Counted from the first letter of the stretch, positions 7,993-16,605 are shown. The stretch: 64,000 nucleotides of DNA from Bog-257 sp963834135 (GCA_963834135.1 CAWIAN010000010.1:434001-498000); one strand, 5' to 3'. Translations and numbers: made by a program. The notes: generated by a model not told the origin, from the sequence alone.

Positions 7993-9132
7993 CTACACCG
8001 CTAGAATTTCCTTTAGTCCAGACTTACCCTGAGGCGATTCCACCTGCTCATAGGTGCAACTGCGCGGACCTTTTTCCGGCCGCCAGCGCAAAAACTTTGT
8101 GCCATGACGAAAGCGTCCGCCGGAGAAATGATCGTAGCGAACCTCGCAGACCAACTTCAGCTTCAGCCTCTCCCATTCGCTGCTGCGTTCGGTGCTCCAG
8201 CGACTGGGGCCGCCCGGCGCATGTCCGGTGAAGCCTGAACCACCCATGTACGGCTTCAGAATAGCTTTCAGCTTTTTTCGTTCGGGTGCAGCGAAGCTCG
8301 AACTGAACCCGACGTGGTTCAACTTGCCGTCGTCGTCGTAAAGTCCGAGCAGCAGCGAGCCTACTTCCCCGCCCTTGCTGGCGTAACGAAATCCACCGAC
8401 CACGCAATCCGCGGTGCGAATGCGTTTGATCTTGCGCATGGCCGAGCGCTCACCCGAAGCATAGGCGCAGTCGAGTTCCTTCGCGACTACACCATCGAAG
8501 CCGCTGGCCGCCAACTCCTTCATCCAACGCTGCGCCGCCGCGTGATCGCGAGTCGCCGGAGATAGCCGAATCGACTGCTGATTGCCGATGCTCTTCACCA
8601 GCCTTTCCAGTCGCTCGCGGCGAACGCTCAGGGGCTCGCTGACGAGCGACTTCCCTTTTTCGTCGACCAGCAGGTCAAACAGGAGATACGTAGCCGGCGT
8701 TTCTTTCGACAGCTTCTGAATGCGGCTTGCGGCGGGATGGATGCGGAGCAATAGATCGTCGAACGACAGGTGTCCGTCCTGAAGAATCACGATCTCGCCG
8801 TCGAGAACGAACTGCGACGGTTCCAGCTTCTCGAGGCCAGCGACGATTTCCGGAAAATACCGACCGAGCGGCTGTCCCGCCTTCGACTGCAACAGCACCT
8901 GGTCGCCCTTGCGGAAGGCCAGGCAACGGAAGCCATCCCACTTGGGTTCATACTGCCAGTTGTTGCCACGCGGAATTGCGTCGACAAGCTTCGCCTCCAT
9001 CGGCGGATAGGGAGGCTTGATGGGCAAAGCAATGCGTGGAAACTCCTGCTTCAATTCCTCGGCTGGCAGGGCGCCTTCGGTGATATTGCCGGGCCTCGCT
9101 TTGGGAGAAACGTTTTTATTGCCGGTGACCAT
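7993..9132 (-). CDS. ATP-dependent DNA ligase (LigD/LigC-type)
   Basis: The 379-aa protein has ligase motif I as YEPKWDGFR with the AMP-accepting Lys64, motif III as VLDGEIV (Asp111), motif IV as FDGVVAKE, motif V as MRKIKR, and a C-terminal OB-fold region containing LKLVCEVRYDHFSGGRFRH. This is the ligase domain alone, without the polymerase or phosphoesterase domains of full LigD. In the family it seals nicks and takes part in non-homologous end joining with Ku. No ku gene is visible in this window. The first 35 residues are a divergent extension. The gene converges with the glycosyltransferase gene upstream of it in the window. Confidence 0.9.
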   Translation of the reverse strand: MVTGNKNVSPKARPGNITEGALPAEELKQEFPRIALPIKPPYPPMEAKLVDAIPRGNNWQYEPKWDGFRCLAFRKGDQVLLQSKAGQPLGRYFPEIVAGLEKLEPSQFVLDGEIVILQDGHLSFDDLLLRIHPAASRIQKLSKETPATYLLFDLLVDEKGKSLVSEPLSVRRERLERLVKSIGNQQSIRLSPATRDHAAAQRWMKELAASGFDGVVAKELDCAYASGERSAMRKIKRIRTADCVVGGFRYASKGGEVGSLLLGLYDDDGKLNHVGFSSSFAAPERKKLKAILKPYMGGSGFTGHAPGGPSRWSTERSSEWERLKLKLVCEVRYDHFSGGRFRHGTKFLRWRPEKGPRSCTYEQVESPQGKSGLKEILAV

Positions 9133-9466
9133 ATCGAATTGGATGCATTCTGGGGTAAGCTCTTCGCGGCGTCAATGCTGAAAGAAGTCCTCTGCGCGTA
9201 GGAAGTACCCAGCTCTCGTTCGGTTGTCGAAGCAAAGGCGCAAAACCTGTACGGGTGGATCGACCTGGAGATTGCTGTCCGTCGTATTATTGCGAATCCG
9301 CGAGTGCCGGTACTGCTCGGCGGCGCTCTGGCGCCGTGTATCGCTTCAAGGACCGGTGGGCACAAGCTATTCTGATGTTTTCACATGTACTGTTTGCGAG
9401 GCTGAAAACTCCGAGCAGCAAAATGATTCGTTTTCCCGTCTAATCTTGGGTTAGCTCGAAGCACCA
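9133..9466. other. Intergenic region without a recognised gene
   Basis: This 334-bp stretch lies between the divergent ligase and GT2 genes. One frame stays open for about 50 codons (about 9206-9376) but has no good start or Shine-Dalgarno and no recognisable motif. The region probably holds the two promoters, but I could not place them with confidence. Confidence 0.4.
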
Positions 9467-10396
9467 ATGCCGAAACAGCCCACAATTTCGCTGATCATCG
9501 CGACGCGGAACCGGCAGAAGGAGCTGGAAAACTTTCTGCTTCATCTCGATCGGCAGAGCTATCGTGACTTCGAGGTCCTGGTCGTGGACCAGAGCGATGA
9601 GCCCGGCGTAGAGGAGTTACTGAAGCAACGCTCTTTCCGTCACGAATACTTTCATTCCACCAGGCGCGGCCTCTCCTATAACCGCAACATTGCACTGCCC
9701 CTGGCGCAGGGCGAGATTCTCACTTTTCCTGATGATGATTGCTGGTATCCGCCCGACCTGTTGCAGTCCTTGGTGACGTGGTTCGAAGGGCATCCTGACA
9801 TCGATATGCTCAGCGCGGTGGAATGCAATCCTGAAGGCAAGCCGATGGTGCCGAAGCATCCGCCGCCGCCAGGCCTTTGCACAGCTCAGCCTATCGGCTT
9901 ATTTCCGGAGCGAAGCGTATGGCTGCTGCAGTCGTCGATGCTGTTTATGCGGCGCAAGGTAAGAGACACGATTGGCTTCATGGACGAATCGATGGGCGTG
10001 GGCGCTGATACTAAATACCAGTCGGGTGAAGAGACTGACTACTTTCTGCGAGCCATGCAGGCCGGTTCCAACCTTTGGTTTGAGCCGTCACTGAAGGTTT
10101 TTCATCCCGAGCTCAGAGATTTGCCGCGCATCCGCAAAACCAACTACCCTTACTCCGTGGGACAGGGCTATCTCCTGCGGAAGTATCGTTGTCCGTTGTC
10201 ACGTCTACTGGCGGTTGTCGGCCGTGCATTTGGCGGTGCGGTGGTAAGCGCCTGCCGGCTGAATCTTGCTTATGTTTCCATTTATTTCAAGCGAGGAATC
10301 GGCATTCTGGTCGGCTACTCGTCGGCCTTGATAGGCACGTCGCAGCTCCCAAAACAAGGGACGCGTGCAGCGCACCTCAAGGTGCGCCCTTTCTAG
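9467..10396 (+). CDS. Family 2 glycosyltransferase
   Basis: The 309-aa protein opens with the GT2 Rossmann start ISLIIATRNRQKEL, then VVDQSDEP, a nucleotide-sugar/metal motif PDDDCW (about residues 87-92), and a late GEETDYFLRAMQAG segment matching the E-D catalytic region of GT-A enzymes. A hydrophobic stretch near the C-terminus (FKRGIGILVGYSSALIG) may associate with the membrane. These enzymes add sugars to cell-surface glycans. It is a single gene with no neighbouring polysaccharide cluster, so the acceptor is unknown. The last codons overlap a terminator-like hairpin. Confidence 0.88.
   Translation: MPKQPTISLIIATRNRQKELENFLLHLDRQSYRDFEVLVVDQSDEPGVEELLKQRSFRHEYFHSTRRGLSYNRNIALPLAQGEILTFPDDDCWYPPDLLQSLVTWFEGHPDIDMLSAVECNPEGKPMVPKHPPPPGLCTAQPIGLFPERSVWLLQSSMLFMRRKVRDTIGFMDESMGVGADTKYQSGEETDYFLRAMQAGSNLWFEPSLKVFHPELRDLPRIRKTNYPYSVGQGYLLRKYRCPLSRLLAVVGRAFGGAVVSACRLNLAYVSIYFKRGIGILVGYSSALIGTSQLPKQGTRAAHLKVRPF
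10370..10393 (+). terminator. Hairpin overlapping the end of the GT2 gene
   Basis: The perfect 7-bp stem GCGCACC / GGTGCGC has a TCAA loop and is followed by CCTTTCT. It lies within the last codons of the glycosyltransferase gene and probably terminates it, although the T-run is imperfect. Confidence 0.45.
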
Positions 10397-10512
10397 ATCG
10401 CTTATCTCGAATCTTCAGCAGCCTGTGAAAACCGCTGTTTTTCCCACCTGAAATCCGCGCGGAGTCGCTCCAGGGGCCAGAAGCAGCAGTCCAGGCTAAT
10501 GCAAGAGTTTCT

Positions 10513-11340
10513 TTACCTCGCCGTCGTGGTTTCCGCGGTGGCCTGAGGAGCGCCGCTCTTGGGCGTCGACAGATAACCAGTGACCTTGTTCTTGTCAGCC
10601 GTGAAGACCACGAGCTCATACAGAACGTGATCGGCTCCCGTGTAGAACTGCAGGGGCTCGCTCACGGTGCGATCTTTCTTCTCGATCGTCCGATCGTCGG
10701 CCAGCACGTTAAGGGTGAAGGTGCTTTTCTTGGGATCCACTTTCTTCAATACAAGGCTGACATTGGCAACCCGAGATCTTGTGTTCCTGGTGAGCGTGAA
10801 GTCGTAATAATCGCGATCGCCTTTATGCTTCAGCTCGTCCAGCTCAGAGGCATTGTGCGCGATCAGACCGCTCTGCAAGCCCAGGTCGCCGGTGGCGCGG
10901 GCAAGTCTCGCGCTAGTCGCGGCTAACTCGGTTTGCGTCTTCTGGATGTCCGCTTTGGCCGCACCTACATCCGACTTCACGCTGCCGACCTCACCCGTGA
11001 CGGCGGCCAGCTGCTTTCCCTGCTGGGTTTGCGCCGCAGCCAGGCGCGCGGCGGCAGCCTTCTGCTGTGCCTCCAGTTCCGCGGTGCGCAGGGTCATCTC
11101 CTGCTTCGTCGTGCCGACCTCGGTGCTCAGCGTTTGCTTGAACTCTGTCAGCCGCGAATGCACCTTCTTATTCATGTCGGCCTGCTGGTCTTCCAGGGCT
11201 TTCTCCCGCTGCTCGATGGCGGCGATCCTGGGCCGCAGCTCGTAGACGCTGTAAGAGAAGTACATGAAGTACGACGCCACGATGATGTAGGCAACCAGTA
11301 CGATCGCCACCAAATATTTGATAATCGAATCTCTGTCCAT
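10513..11340 (-). CDS. Membrane-anchored coiled-coil protein, paralog A
   Basis: The 275-aa product has one N-terminal transmembrane helix (residues about 8-30). A long heptad-rich region (about 35-150) follows, rich in Ala, Gln, Lys and Glu, for example LEAQQKAAAARLAAAQTQQ. The compact C-terminal domain carries KGDRDYYDFTL, KKVDPKKSTFTLN and EPLQFYTG. I do not recognise a named family. It is a tandem duplicate of the gene at 11812-12654: the C-terminal domains are roughly 75% identical by eye, while the N-termini differ. The layout suggests a protein anchored in the inner membrane with a rod reaching the periplasm. Function unknown. Confidence 0.8.
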   Translation of the reverse strand: MDRDSIIKYLVAIVLVAYIIVASYFMYFSYSVYELRPRIAAIEQREKALEDQQADMNKKVHSRLTEFKQTLSTEVGTTKQEMTLRTAELEAQQKAAAARLAAAQTQQGKQLAAVTGEVGSVKSDVGAAKADIQKTQTELAATSARLARATGDLGLQSGLIAHNASELDELKHKGDRDYYDFTLTRNTRSRVANVSLVLKKVDPKKSTFTLNVLADDRTIEKKDRTVSEPLQFYTGADHVLYELVVFTADKNKVTGYLSTPKSGAPQATAETTTAR

Positions 11341-11811
11341 ATTGGCTCTCGAAGGAAGCGGCTTTAGCTGGAAACGAGAATGAACGGAGCCTCATGGTTA
11401 AAAACCACGGACATCCGCCGACTGCTGACAGCGCTTCCCTTGTTAGTCTCTTGTGCCATTAAAATATGCCGCTTTCAGGCTGTTGCCTAGAGGCATTATA
11501 GTGGTGGTATTGGCGGCGGATGCGCTTGGACAGAGAAGACTTGTCGGCCTTGGGGAGACCGACATAGAGACTGTGGCGCGCGCCCGAGCAGTGCCACTTC
11601 CAAGCCTACGGTCGTCGGCTGGAGCCGACTATGAACCAATAAATAGGCGGCTGAGACGCTGGCACGAAGGCGACCTCTACCCAAAGCCTGCCGGCCTTGG
11701 CCCGAAGACCAGCTTCCTGAAAGCTTCGAGACTTGGCGCGAAGGCGAGCGCAGCCCGCAACCTTGGTAGGCCGCGCTCTTCAAGACCACTCGCAACGGAC
11801 TGCAATCTCCG
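11341..11811. other. Intergenic region with hairpins between the coiled-coil paralogs
   Basis: This 471-bp stretch has no supported gene. It holds a perfect 7-bp hairpin GTCGGCT/AGCCGAC (11614-11629) and repeated GCGAAGGCGA-type words (around 11660-11750). It looks like dispersed repeat material rather than coding sequence. A 134-codon plus-strand frame is open here but has no credible features. The promoter of the 11340 gene must lie within it. Confidence 0.45.
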
Positions 11812-12654
11812 CTACGGAGTTATGGGAGTCGGCGCATTCTTTGGCGTCGACAAATAGCCCGTGATCGAGTTCTTCCCTGCCGTGAAGACCACCAGCTCAT
11901 ACAACATGTGATCGCGGCCGGTATAAAACTGGAGCGGCTCGTTGACCGTGCGGTCCTTCTTCTCGATGGTCTTGTCGTCAGAGATGACGTTGAGCGTGAA
12001 CTTGCTCTTCTTGGGATCGACTTTCTTCAACTGAAGACTCACGGTCGAGACCGGAGTACGAGCATTTTTCTGCAAGGTGAAATCGTAGTAGTTCCGGTCG
12101 CCTTTGTGCTTCAGGATCTCCAGCTCCGATGCGTTATGCGCGATGAGGCCACTTTGCACGCCGAGATCGCCCATGGCATGATCCAACTTCTGGTTGGTTG
12201 CAGCCAGGTCGGTCTGGGTCCTCTGGATATCGGTCTTGGCTGAGCCGACATCGGTCTTTACCGTACTGACTTCGCCACTGACAGCCTCAATCTGCTTGCC
12301 CTGCTGGCTCTGCGCTGCCGACAACTTGGCTGCGGAGGCTTTCTGCTGGCGCTCCAATTCGGCTGCGCGCTCGGCCATCTCCTGCTTCGTCGTGTCCACT
12401 TCGGTCGAAAGAGCGCGCCGCAACTCCGACGAGGTATTCGAAAGCCGCGTCACCAGTTCGCTTTGTTGCGCGTTGAGCGCCTGTTCTTTCTGCTCAAGAG
12501 CCACAATCCGCGTCCTCATGTCGTAGATGAGGTACAGCGAGGCGATCACATAGATCGCGCCGGCGGCAAGCAGCACCCACTTCAGGATCGCACTTTTATC
12601 GGAGGGCGCCTCTACTGGCTCAGGAGGTAGGCTTTCACCTTCTTGGGGGAACAT
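11812..12654 (-). CDS. Membrane-anchored coiled-coil protein, paralog B
   Basis: The 280-aa product is the upstream member of the tandem pair. A short Pro/Glu-rich cytoplasmic segment (about 1-25) precedes a transmembrane helix (about 28-48), a heptad region with repeated Thr-Asp/Lys-x-D-I-Q-R-T-Q-T-style units, and the shared C-terminal domain (KGDRNYYDFTL, KKVDPKKSKFTLN, EPLQFYTGRDHMLYELVVF). I chose the ATG at 12654 because AGGAAAGGA sits just upstream; the longer open frame to 12804 would run through the promoter. A TTGACA-N17-GACAAT promoter lies at 12680-12708. The function is unknown; the strong C-terminal conservation after duplication implies a constrained binding surface. Confidence 0.82.
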   Translation of the reverse strand: MFPQEGESLPPEPVEAPSDKSAILKWVLLAAGAIYVIASLYLIYDMRTRIVALEQKEQALNAQQSELVTRLSNTSSELRRALSTEVDTTKQEMAERAAELERQQKASAAKLSAAQSQQGKQIEAVSGEVSTVKTDVGSAKTDIQRTQTDLAATNQKLDHAMGDLGVQSGLIAHNASELEILKHKGDRNYYDFTLQKNARTPVSTVSLQLKKVDPKKSKFTLNVISDDKTIEKKDRTVNEPLQFYTGRDHMLYELVVFTAGKNSITGYLSTPKNAPTPITP

Positions 12655-12679
12655 TTTCAGTCCTTTCCTGCTACTCTCA

Positions 12680-12708
12680 ATTGTCCGGGAGCCAAAAACC
12701 GCTGTCAA
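12680..12708 (-). promoter_or_regulatory. Sigma-70-type promoter of coiled-coil paralog B
   Basis: Reading the minus strand, TTGACA (12708-12703), 17 nt, then GACAAT (12685-12680). The predicted start is near 12673, giving a leader of about 19 nt that contains AGGAAAGGA. Confidence 0.55.
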
Positions 12709-12797
12709 CGAACATCTAGGGCAGACAAGGTAGTAAGGCGAATGCCTCGTCGCCTGGGTTGCGAATACCGAATCCCGGATTTTCGGAGTTAAGGGCC

Positions 12798-13484
12798 ATG
12801 GCAACTGTTGCTCCGCGGGCGACGCCCGAAAAGAAGAAGGCGCGTTTCAAACCATTTCTTGACCCACTGGAACGATTCTCGGAAATCCTCTTCGGCGTGA
12901 TCATGGTGCTGACCTTCACGGTCTCGTTGCGCGTGGCCCGCGCCGATCGCCTGCAGGTACGCGAGATGCTGATCGGAGCGGTGGGCTGCAACCTGGCCTG
13001 GGGCCTGATCGACGCCATCATGTACCTGATGAGCAACGTGAGCGAACGTGGTCACGGCATCAAGATTCTGAAGCGCCTCCATCGCACTCCCGAACCGCAG
13101 AAGGCGAACGAAATTATCCTCAACGAACTGCCGCCGGTCGTGGCTTCGGTGTTGCCGCCTCCTGCGCTCGATGCCATGCGTAAGCGGCTCTCCGAATTGC
13201 CCGAACCGCCGGCGCGTCCGCGACTGAAGAAGGAAGACTGGCGGGGAGCGGCGGGGGTTTTCTCGCTGGTATTTCTCTCCACCTTTCCCATCGTTCTGCC
13301 ATTCATGGTCATTCCCAAGATTCGAGTGGCCTCGCATGTCTCAGACGTCATCGCGATCGCGATGCTGTTTTTCGCCGGTTATGCTTATGGGCGATACGCC
13401 GGGCACCGTGCGTGGGGATGGGGACTTTCCATGGTGGCTATCGGCGCCGTCATGGTGGGACTGACCATCGGCCTGGGAGGATGA
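12798..13484 (+). CDS. VIT1/CCC1-family membrane transporter-like protein
   Basis: The 228-aa protein has two N-terminal transmembrane helices with the family pattern DPLERFSEILFGVIMVLTFT and GCNLAWGLIDAIMYLM, a hydrophilic segment of about 75 residues, and three C-terminal helices. VIT1/CCC1 proteins move Fe2+ or Mn2+ across membranes. Here the cytosolic insert lacks an obvious ferritin-like metal motif. I chose the ATG at 12798 (MATVAPRATP). The stop overlaps the next start in an ATGA arrangement, so the two genes are probably translated together. The transport role is inferred from family resemblance only. Confidence 0.75.
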   Translation: MATVAPRATPEKKKARFKPFLDPLERFSEILFGVIMVLTFTVSLRVARADRLQVREMLIGAVGCNLAWGLIDAIMYLMSNVSERGHGIKILKRLHRTPEPQKANEIILNELPPVVASVLPPPALDAMRKRLSELPEPPARPRLKKEDWRGAAGVFSLVFLSTFPIVLPFMVIPKIRVASHVSDVIAIAMLFFAGYAYGRYAGHRAWGWGLSMVAIGAVMVGLTIGLGG

Positions 13485-14131
13485 CGCGCCGACACCACGT
13501 CGGAGTAGTGAGTTTCGTTCTGTTGATCGGCACCAGTCTGTTCGGACAAGGAACACCAACTGCGCCCGCGGCTCCTCCGGCCGATCAGCAACCCTGGGCC
13601 TACTCGCTTACTACGGATGGCTACATAGCGCCGAAGGGACAGTCGTATGTGAGTCCTGTGTTGACGGCGGACCACGACTGGCTGCATCTGGAGGCCCGCT
13701 ACAACTATGAGGACCAGCGCACTGGCTCGCTTTGGGCCGGCTATAACTTCAGCGCCGGAAAGAAGCTTCAGCTGGCGGTGACGCCGATGATCGGCGGCGT
13801 CTTCGGGGACGTTACCGGAATCGCGCCCGGCTGCGAACTGTCTCTGACCTACAAGAAGCTGCAATTCACCAGCAGCAGCGAATATGTTTTCGACACCGGC
13901 GACAAATCCAGCAGCTTCTTCTACAGCTGGCCCGAGCTTACCTATTCCCTCCTCGATTGGCTGAAGATCGGATTCGCGGCGCAACACACCAAGTCGTATC
14001 ACACCAGCCTCGACACCCAGCGGGGCTTGCTCGTCGGCGTCTCGTATAAGAAGTTCGAGTTCACAACGTACATAATGGATCCAGATTTAGATCAACCGAC
14101 GACGATCCTCGAACTCGGTGTGACCTTCTAG
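13481..14131 (+). CDS. Secreted beta-barrel-like outer-membrane protein
   Basis: The 216-aa product has a signal peptide (GVVSFVLLIGTSLFGQG) followed by a short Pro/Ala linker and alternating amphipathic strands (LHLEARYNYEDQRTGSLWAGYNF, KKLQLAVTPMIGGVFG). The last residues, TTILELGVTF, end in Phe as in many outer-membrane barrels. I do not recognise a specific family. The ATG overlaps the stop of the VIT1/CCC1-like gene by 4 nt (ATGA), and GGAGG lies immediately before it, so expression should be coupled to that transporter. That suggests, without proof, an envelope partner in metal handling. Confidence 0.7.
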   Translation: MTRRHHVGVVSFVLLIGTSLFGQGTPTAPAAPPADQQPWAYSLTTDGYIAPKGQSYVSPVLTADHDWLHLEARYNYEDQRTGSLWAGYNFSAGKKLQLAVTPMIGGVFGDVTGIAPGCELSLTYKKLQFTSSSEYVFDTGDKSSSFFYSWPELTYSLLDWLKIGFAAQHTKSYHTSLDTQRGLLVGVSYKKFEFTTYIMDPDLDQPTTILELGVTF

Positions 14132-14186
14132 TAACGAGAACGAGCAGCAAAGGTGGATTCCGAAAGTCTTTGGTTGTCAAAGATCA

Positions 14187-14305
14187 ACGGGTGCCCCACT
14201 CATTCCTGCTGTTGGAATGAGTGGGAGAAGACGGGCTCGATAAGGATCCTGAACGACGATCTTGAACCCACACATTCGAGACCCGCGAATGTGTGGGACA
14301 CCCGT
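14187..14305. repeat. Double-hairpin intergenic element with terminal inverted repeat
   Basis: The ends ACGGGTG (14187-14193) and CACCCGT (14299-14305) are complementary. Inside are two perfect 12-bp hairpins with 7-nt loops: CCCACTCATTCC/GGAATGAGTGGG (14195-14225) and CCCACACATTCG/CGAATGTGTGGG (14267-14297). The 14-nt left end TCAACGGGTGCCCC also occurs at 7924-7937. The 14132-14451 gap holds nothing else that I can identify. Confidence 0.65.
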
Positions 14306-14451
14306 GTTTCAGGTACTTTCTACGGATTCCTTATCACAGGCGTGTGGCGCCTGCATCACAGAACCTCAGCCCGAACCTTCCTAAAATTCAAGATGCCGGC
14401 GGAAGATCGCAGCTCTCCGCGGCGCGGTTCATCGCCATTCCTGGAGGCGTC

Positions 14452-14853
14452 GTGAAGCTCAACAAACTGTTTGCAATCCTACTCGGCTTTTTTGTTCTTC
14501 TCATGATCACCGGCGCTATCGCGCAGACGGCGCCGAAGGCCCCGGTGATTCTCAAGGGCGCTCCCATGGGTGCCGTGAAGTTCGACCACACCTCGCACAT
14601 GAAGGTTGCGGCGAAGTGTGACGTCTGCCACCATGCGTCGAAGCCGGAGAAGCCGTTGAAATCCCCACAAGAGGCTTGCACCGATTGCCACACCCGGCCC
14701 GCGACCCCTCCGGTCACCACCAACTTACAGGGCGCATTCCATAACCCTACGGCGACCGCCGGACTCTGCATCGATTGCCACAAGAAAGAGAATGGTGCTG
14801 GAAAGGCCGCTCCGACTAAGTGCGCCGAGTGCCATCAGAAAGCCAACGGCTAG
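14452..14853 (+). CDS. Small periplasmic tetraheme c-type cytochrome (c3/c7-like)
   Basis: The 133-aa protein has a signal peptide (about 1-24) and four C-x-x-C-H heme sites: C56-H60, C76-H80, C106-H110 and C124-H128. Extra His residues (FDHTSH, and the HH after the first site) are likely distal ligands. The spacing resembles class III/c7 cytochromes, which carry electrons in the periplasm to or from terminal reductases. I chose GTG at 14452 because GGAGG at 14443-14447 is 4 nt upstream; longer versions run into the repeat element. No partner oxidoreductase is adjacent. Confidence 0.9.
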   Translation: MKLNKLFAILLGFFVLLMITGAIAQTAPKAPVILKGAPMGAVKFDHTSHMKVAAKCDVCHHASKPEKPLKSPQEACTDCHTRPATPPVTTNLQGAFHNPTATAGLCIDCHKKENGAGKAAPTKCAECHQKANG

Positions 14854-14930
14854 AGATCGACAAAGCGCAGTGCTCACGCGCGCCGGATTCGTCCGGCGCG
14901 TTGTTGCGCTTGATCGACGAATCAGTTGCG

Positions 14931-15953
14931 TTAGGAGCCCGAGAAGTCTCCACGAACGGGGATGAGCATCACGGTCAAGACCAGCAATAACACAGCCACT
15001 ATGGCTAGCCAGCGGCGATTACGGTCAATTGGAGGCCAGGGTGGAACGTCGGGATGACGCATGCCGGTAAAGGCCAGAATAACGGCCCACAGCAGCCAGC
15101 CCGGCCACGACCAGGGACCTGTGGGAGGCCTGTACACCCCCAGAAGTCCAAGGACGAACAGGATCGCAATTGTGGTTCGCGTCACCCACTTATGCGCCCG
15201 AGGAGAAACGGCATACGTGATGTGGCCGCCGTCCAGTTGTCCGCCGGGAAGAAGGTTCAGTGCAGTAGCGAACATCCCAACCCAGGCGGCGACAGCAATC
15301 GGATGCAGATACAAGCTCGACAGTGGAGTGGGATGGTGTACGAACGGAGCCAGCGCGCGATTGACGATGTGAAAGATCAACGGATGGCCGAACTCAATCG
15401 CAGAACCGGTGGCGCCGGCCGGCATGGGCTTTGACAGCGCCAGTCCCCAGAACAGCACGGGAACAGCGACCAGGAATCCGGCGATGGGGCCGGCGATGCC
15501 GATGTCGAACAGAGCTTTGCGCGAGCGAATGGGCGACTTGATACGGATCAGCGCGCCGAAGGTGCCGATGAATGTGGGCGCGGGAATAAAATATGGCAGC
15601 GTCGCATAAACGCCATATCGTCTGGCCAGAAGGAAGTGGCCGAATTCATGCGCGAGAAGAATCCCCATCAGGGTGAAGGAAAATGGAATGCCCAGCAGCA
15701 GGCGCGACGGATGGTGCCAGATCCACTGTGGATGAAACAGCGGGAACATCAGACTTTCGGCGTCGAAGGCGGGGAGGTTATTGGCGAAGTTATATTCCAG
15801 GCGCGCGCCGACGACCAGCGTGGTGAGGAACGTGATCAGAAGCAGCAGCGCATGCAGCCAGTAGGGCCTTTTCTGCGCAGGCGTCGAAACCAGCACCTTG
15901 GGAAGGGCCGGAACCTCAAAAGTATAAGTAATTGGCGGCGTGGGATCAGACAT
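14931..15953 (-). CDS. Site-2-protease-like zinc metalloprotease (M50)
   Basis: The 340-aa polytopic protein has the intramembrane protease signature HEFGH at 102-106 and a downstream NLLPGGQLDGGH that supplies the third zinc ligand. Six or more hydrophobic segments surround them. No PDZ domain is present, so it resembles the short acidobacterial and plant EGY-like M50 group rather than RseP. Family members cut transmembrane substrates such as anti-sigma factors. I chose ATG at 15953 (MSDPTPP); the frame extends 18 codons further. No substrate is encoded next to it. Confidence 0.88.
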   Translation of the reverse strand: MSDPTPPITYTFEVPALPKVLVSTPAQKRPYWLHALLLLITFLTTLVVGARLEYNFANNLPAFDAESLMFPLFHPQWIWHHPSRLLLGIPFSFTLMGILLAHEFGHFLLARRYGVYATLPYFIPAPTFIGTFGALIRIKSPIRSRKALFDIGIAGPIAGFLVAVPVLFWGLALSKPMPAGATGSAIEFGHPLIFHIVNRALAPFVHHPTPLSSLYLHPIAVAAWVGMFATALNLLPGGQLDGGHITYAVSPRAHKWVTRTTIAILFVLGLLGVYRPPTGPWSWPGWLLWAVILAFTGMRHPDVPPWPPIDRNRRWLAIVAVLLLVLTVMLIPVRGDFSGS

Positions 15954-16057
15954 CGTTTTGCTGTTTGGATGATCAGCCGCAGATTGCGGAAGCAGAGCAT
16001 AGCGCACTCTCCGCCCAGGAACAGCGCTGATCGATGCTGGGATCCCATGCGAGCGTG

Positions 16058-16327
16058 CTACTCGATGGACTGCAGCTCCTTCCCGGGTTTGAAGCGCACA
16101 GCCTTGCCGGGAGGAATATTCACCTCGGCGCCGGTCCGCGGGTTACGGCCAATACCTGTCTTTCGTGGACGAACGGTGAAGACGCCGAAGCCACGCAACT
16201 CGATACGATCGCCGCGAGCCAGGGACTTCTTCATGCTTTCAAAAACCGTTTCGACCGCCATCTCCGCTTTAGTCTTGGTGACGCCAGTCTTGGTGACGAC
16301 TTCATTGATCAAGTCAAGTTTAATCAC
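16058..16327 (-). CDS. HU/IHF-family DNA-binding protein
   Basis: The 89-aa protein shows the whole HU fold: an N-terminal helical dimer region (LDLINEVVTKTGVTKTKAEMAVETVFESM), IELRGFGVF, and the DNA-bending arm GIGRNPRTGAEVNIPPGKAVRFKPGKEL. RNPRTG and the Pro at the arm tip are typical of IHF/HU. It compacts and bends DNA. I chose GTG at 16327 with GGAG 6 nt upstream, because it gives the usual N-terminus; an upstream GTG at 16354 adds nine non-native residues. A TTGACA-N17-TAGGAT promoter at 16457-16485 would give a leader of about 120 nt. Confidence 0.93.
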   Translation of the reverse strand: MIKLDLINEVVTKTGVTKTKAEMAVETVFESMKKSLARGDRIELRGFGVFTVRPRKTGIGRNPRTGAEVNIPPGKAVRFKPGKELQSIE

Positions 16328-16456
16328 AAGTGGCTCCGCAGGGGGTTCGCCCACCGAGCGTAGTGGCCACGCGCGACAAGCGTTGTTTAGATTCTATCCG
16401 ACTTCGGGAGCGGCGGTAAGTCTCAGTTTAGCTTCGAGTTATTAGCCGATGGGCGA

Positions 16457-16485
16457 ATCCTAGTGAAGCGCGCGGCCATTGTCAA
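16457..16485 (-). promoter_or_regulatory. Sigma-70-type promoter of the HU/IHF gene
   Basis: On the minus strand TTGACA (16485-16480), 17 nt, then TAGGAT (16462-16457). Transcription would start near 16450, leaving a long leader before the GTG at 16327. Confidence 0.55.
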
Positions 16486-16605
16486 CCGATAGCAGCATTC
16501 CGTAAGATGACGTATTCGATTCACCACCTGCTCGGGTAGTGCGGGCCTTCATGCGCGCGTCTCAGCCGGCAATCTACGAACGGGGCCTGCGCCCCAAGGA
16601 GTTTC

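Noticed and set aside
9206..9376. Open frame reading about LEIAVRRIIANPRVPVLLGGAL
   Set aside because: No start codon with a ribosome site, no recognised family, and not long enough to exclude chance.
11453..11857. 134-codon plus-strand frame between the coiled-coil genes
   Set aside because: It overlaps the end of the downstream gene and a hairpin-rich repeat region, and shows no recognisable motif or codon pattern.
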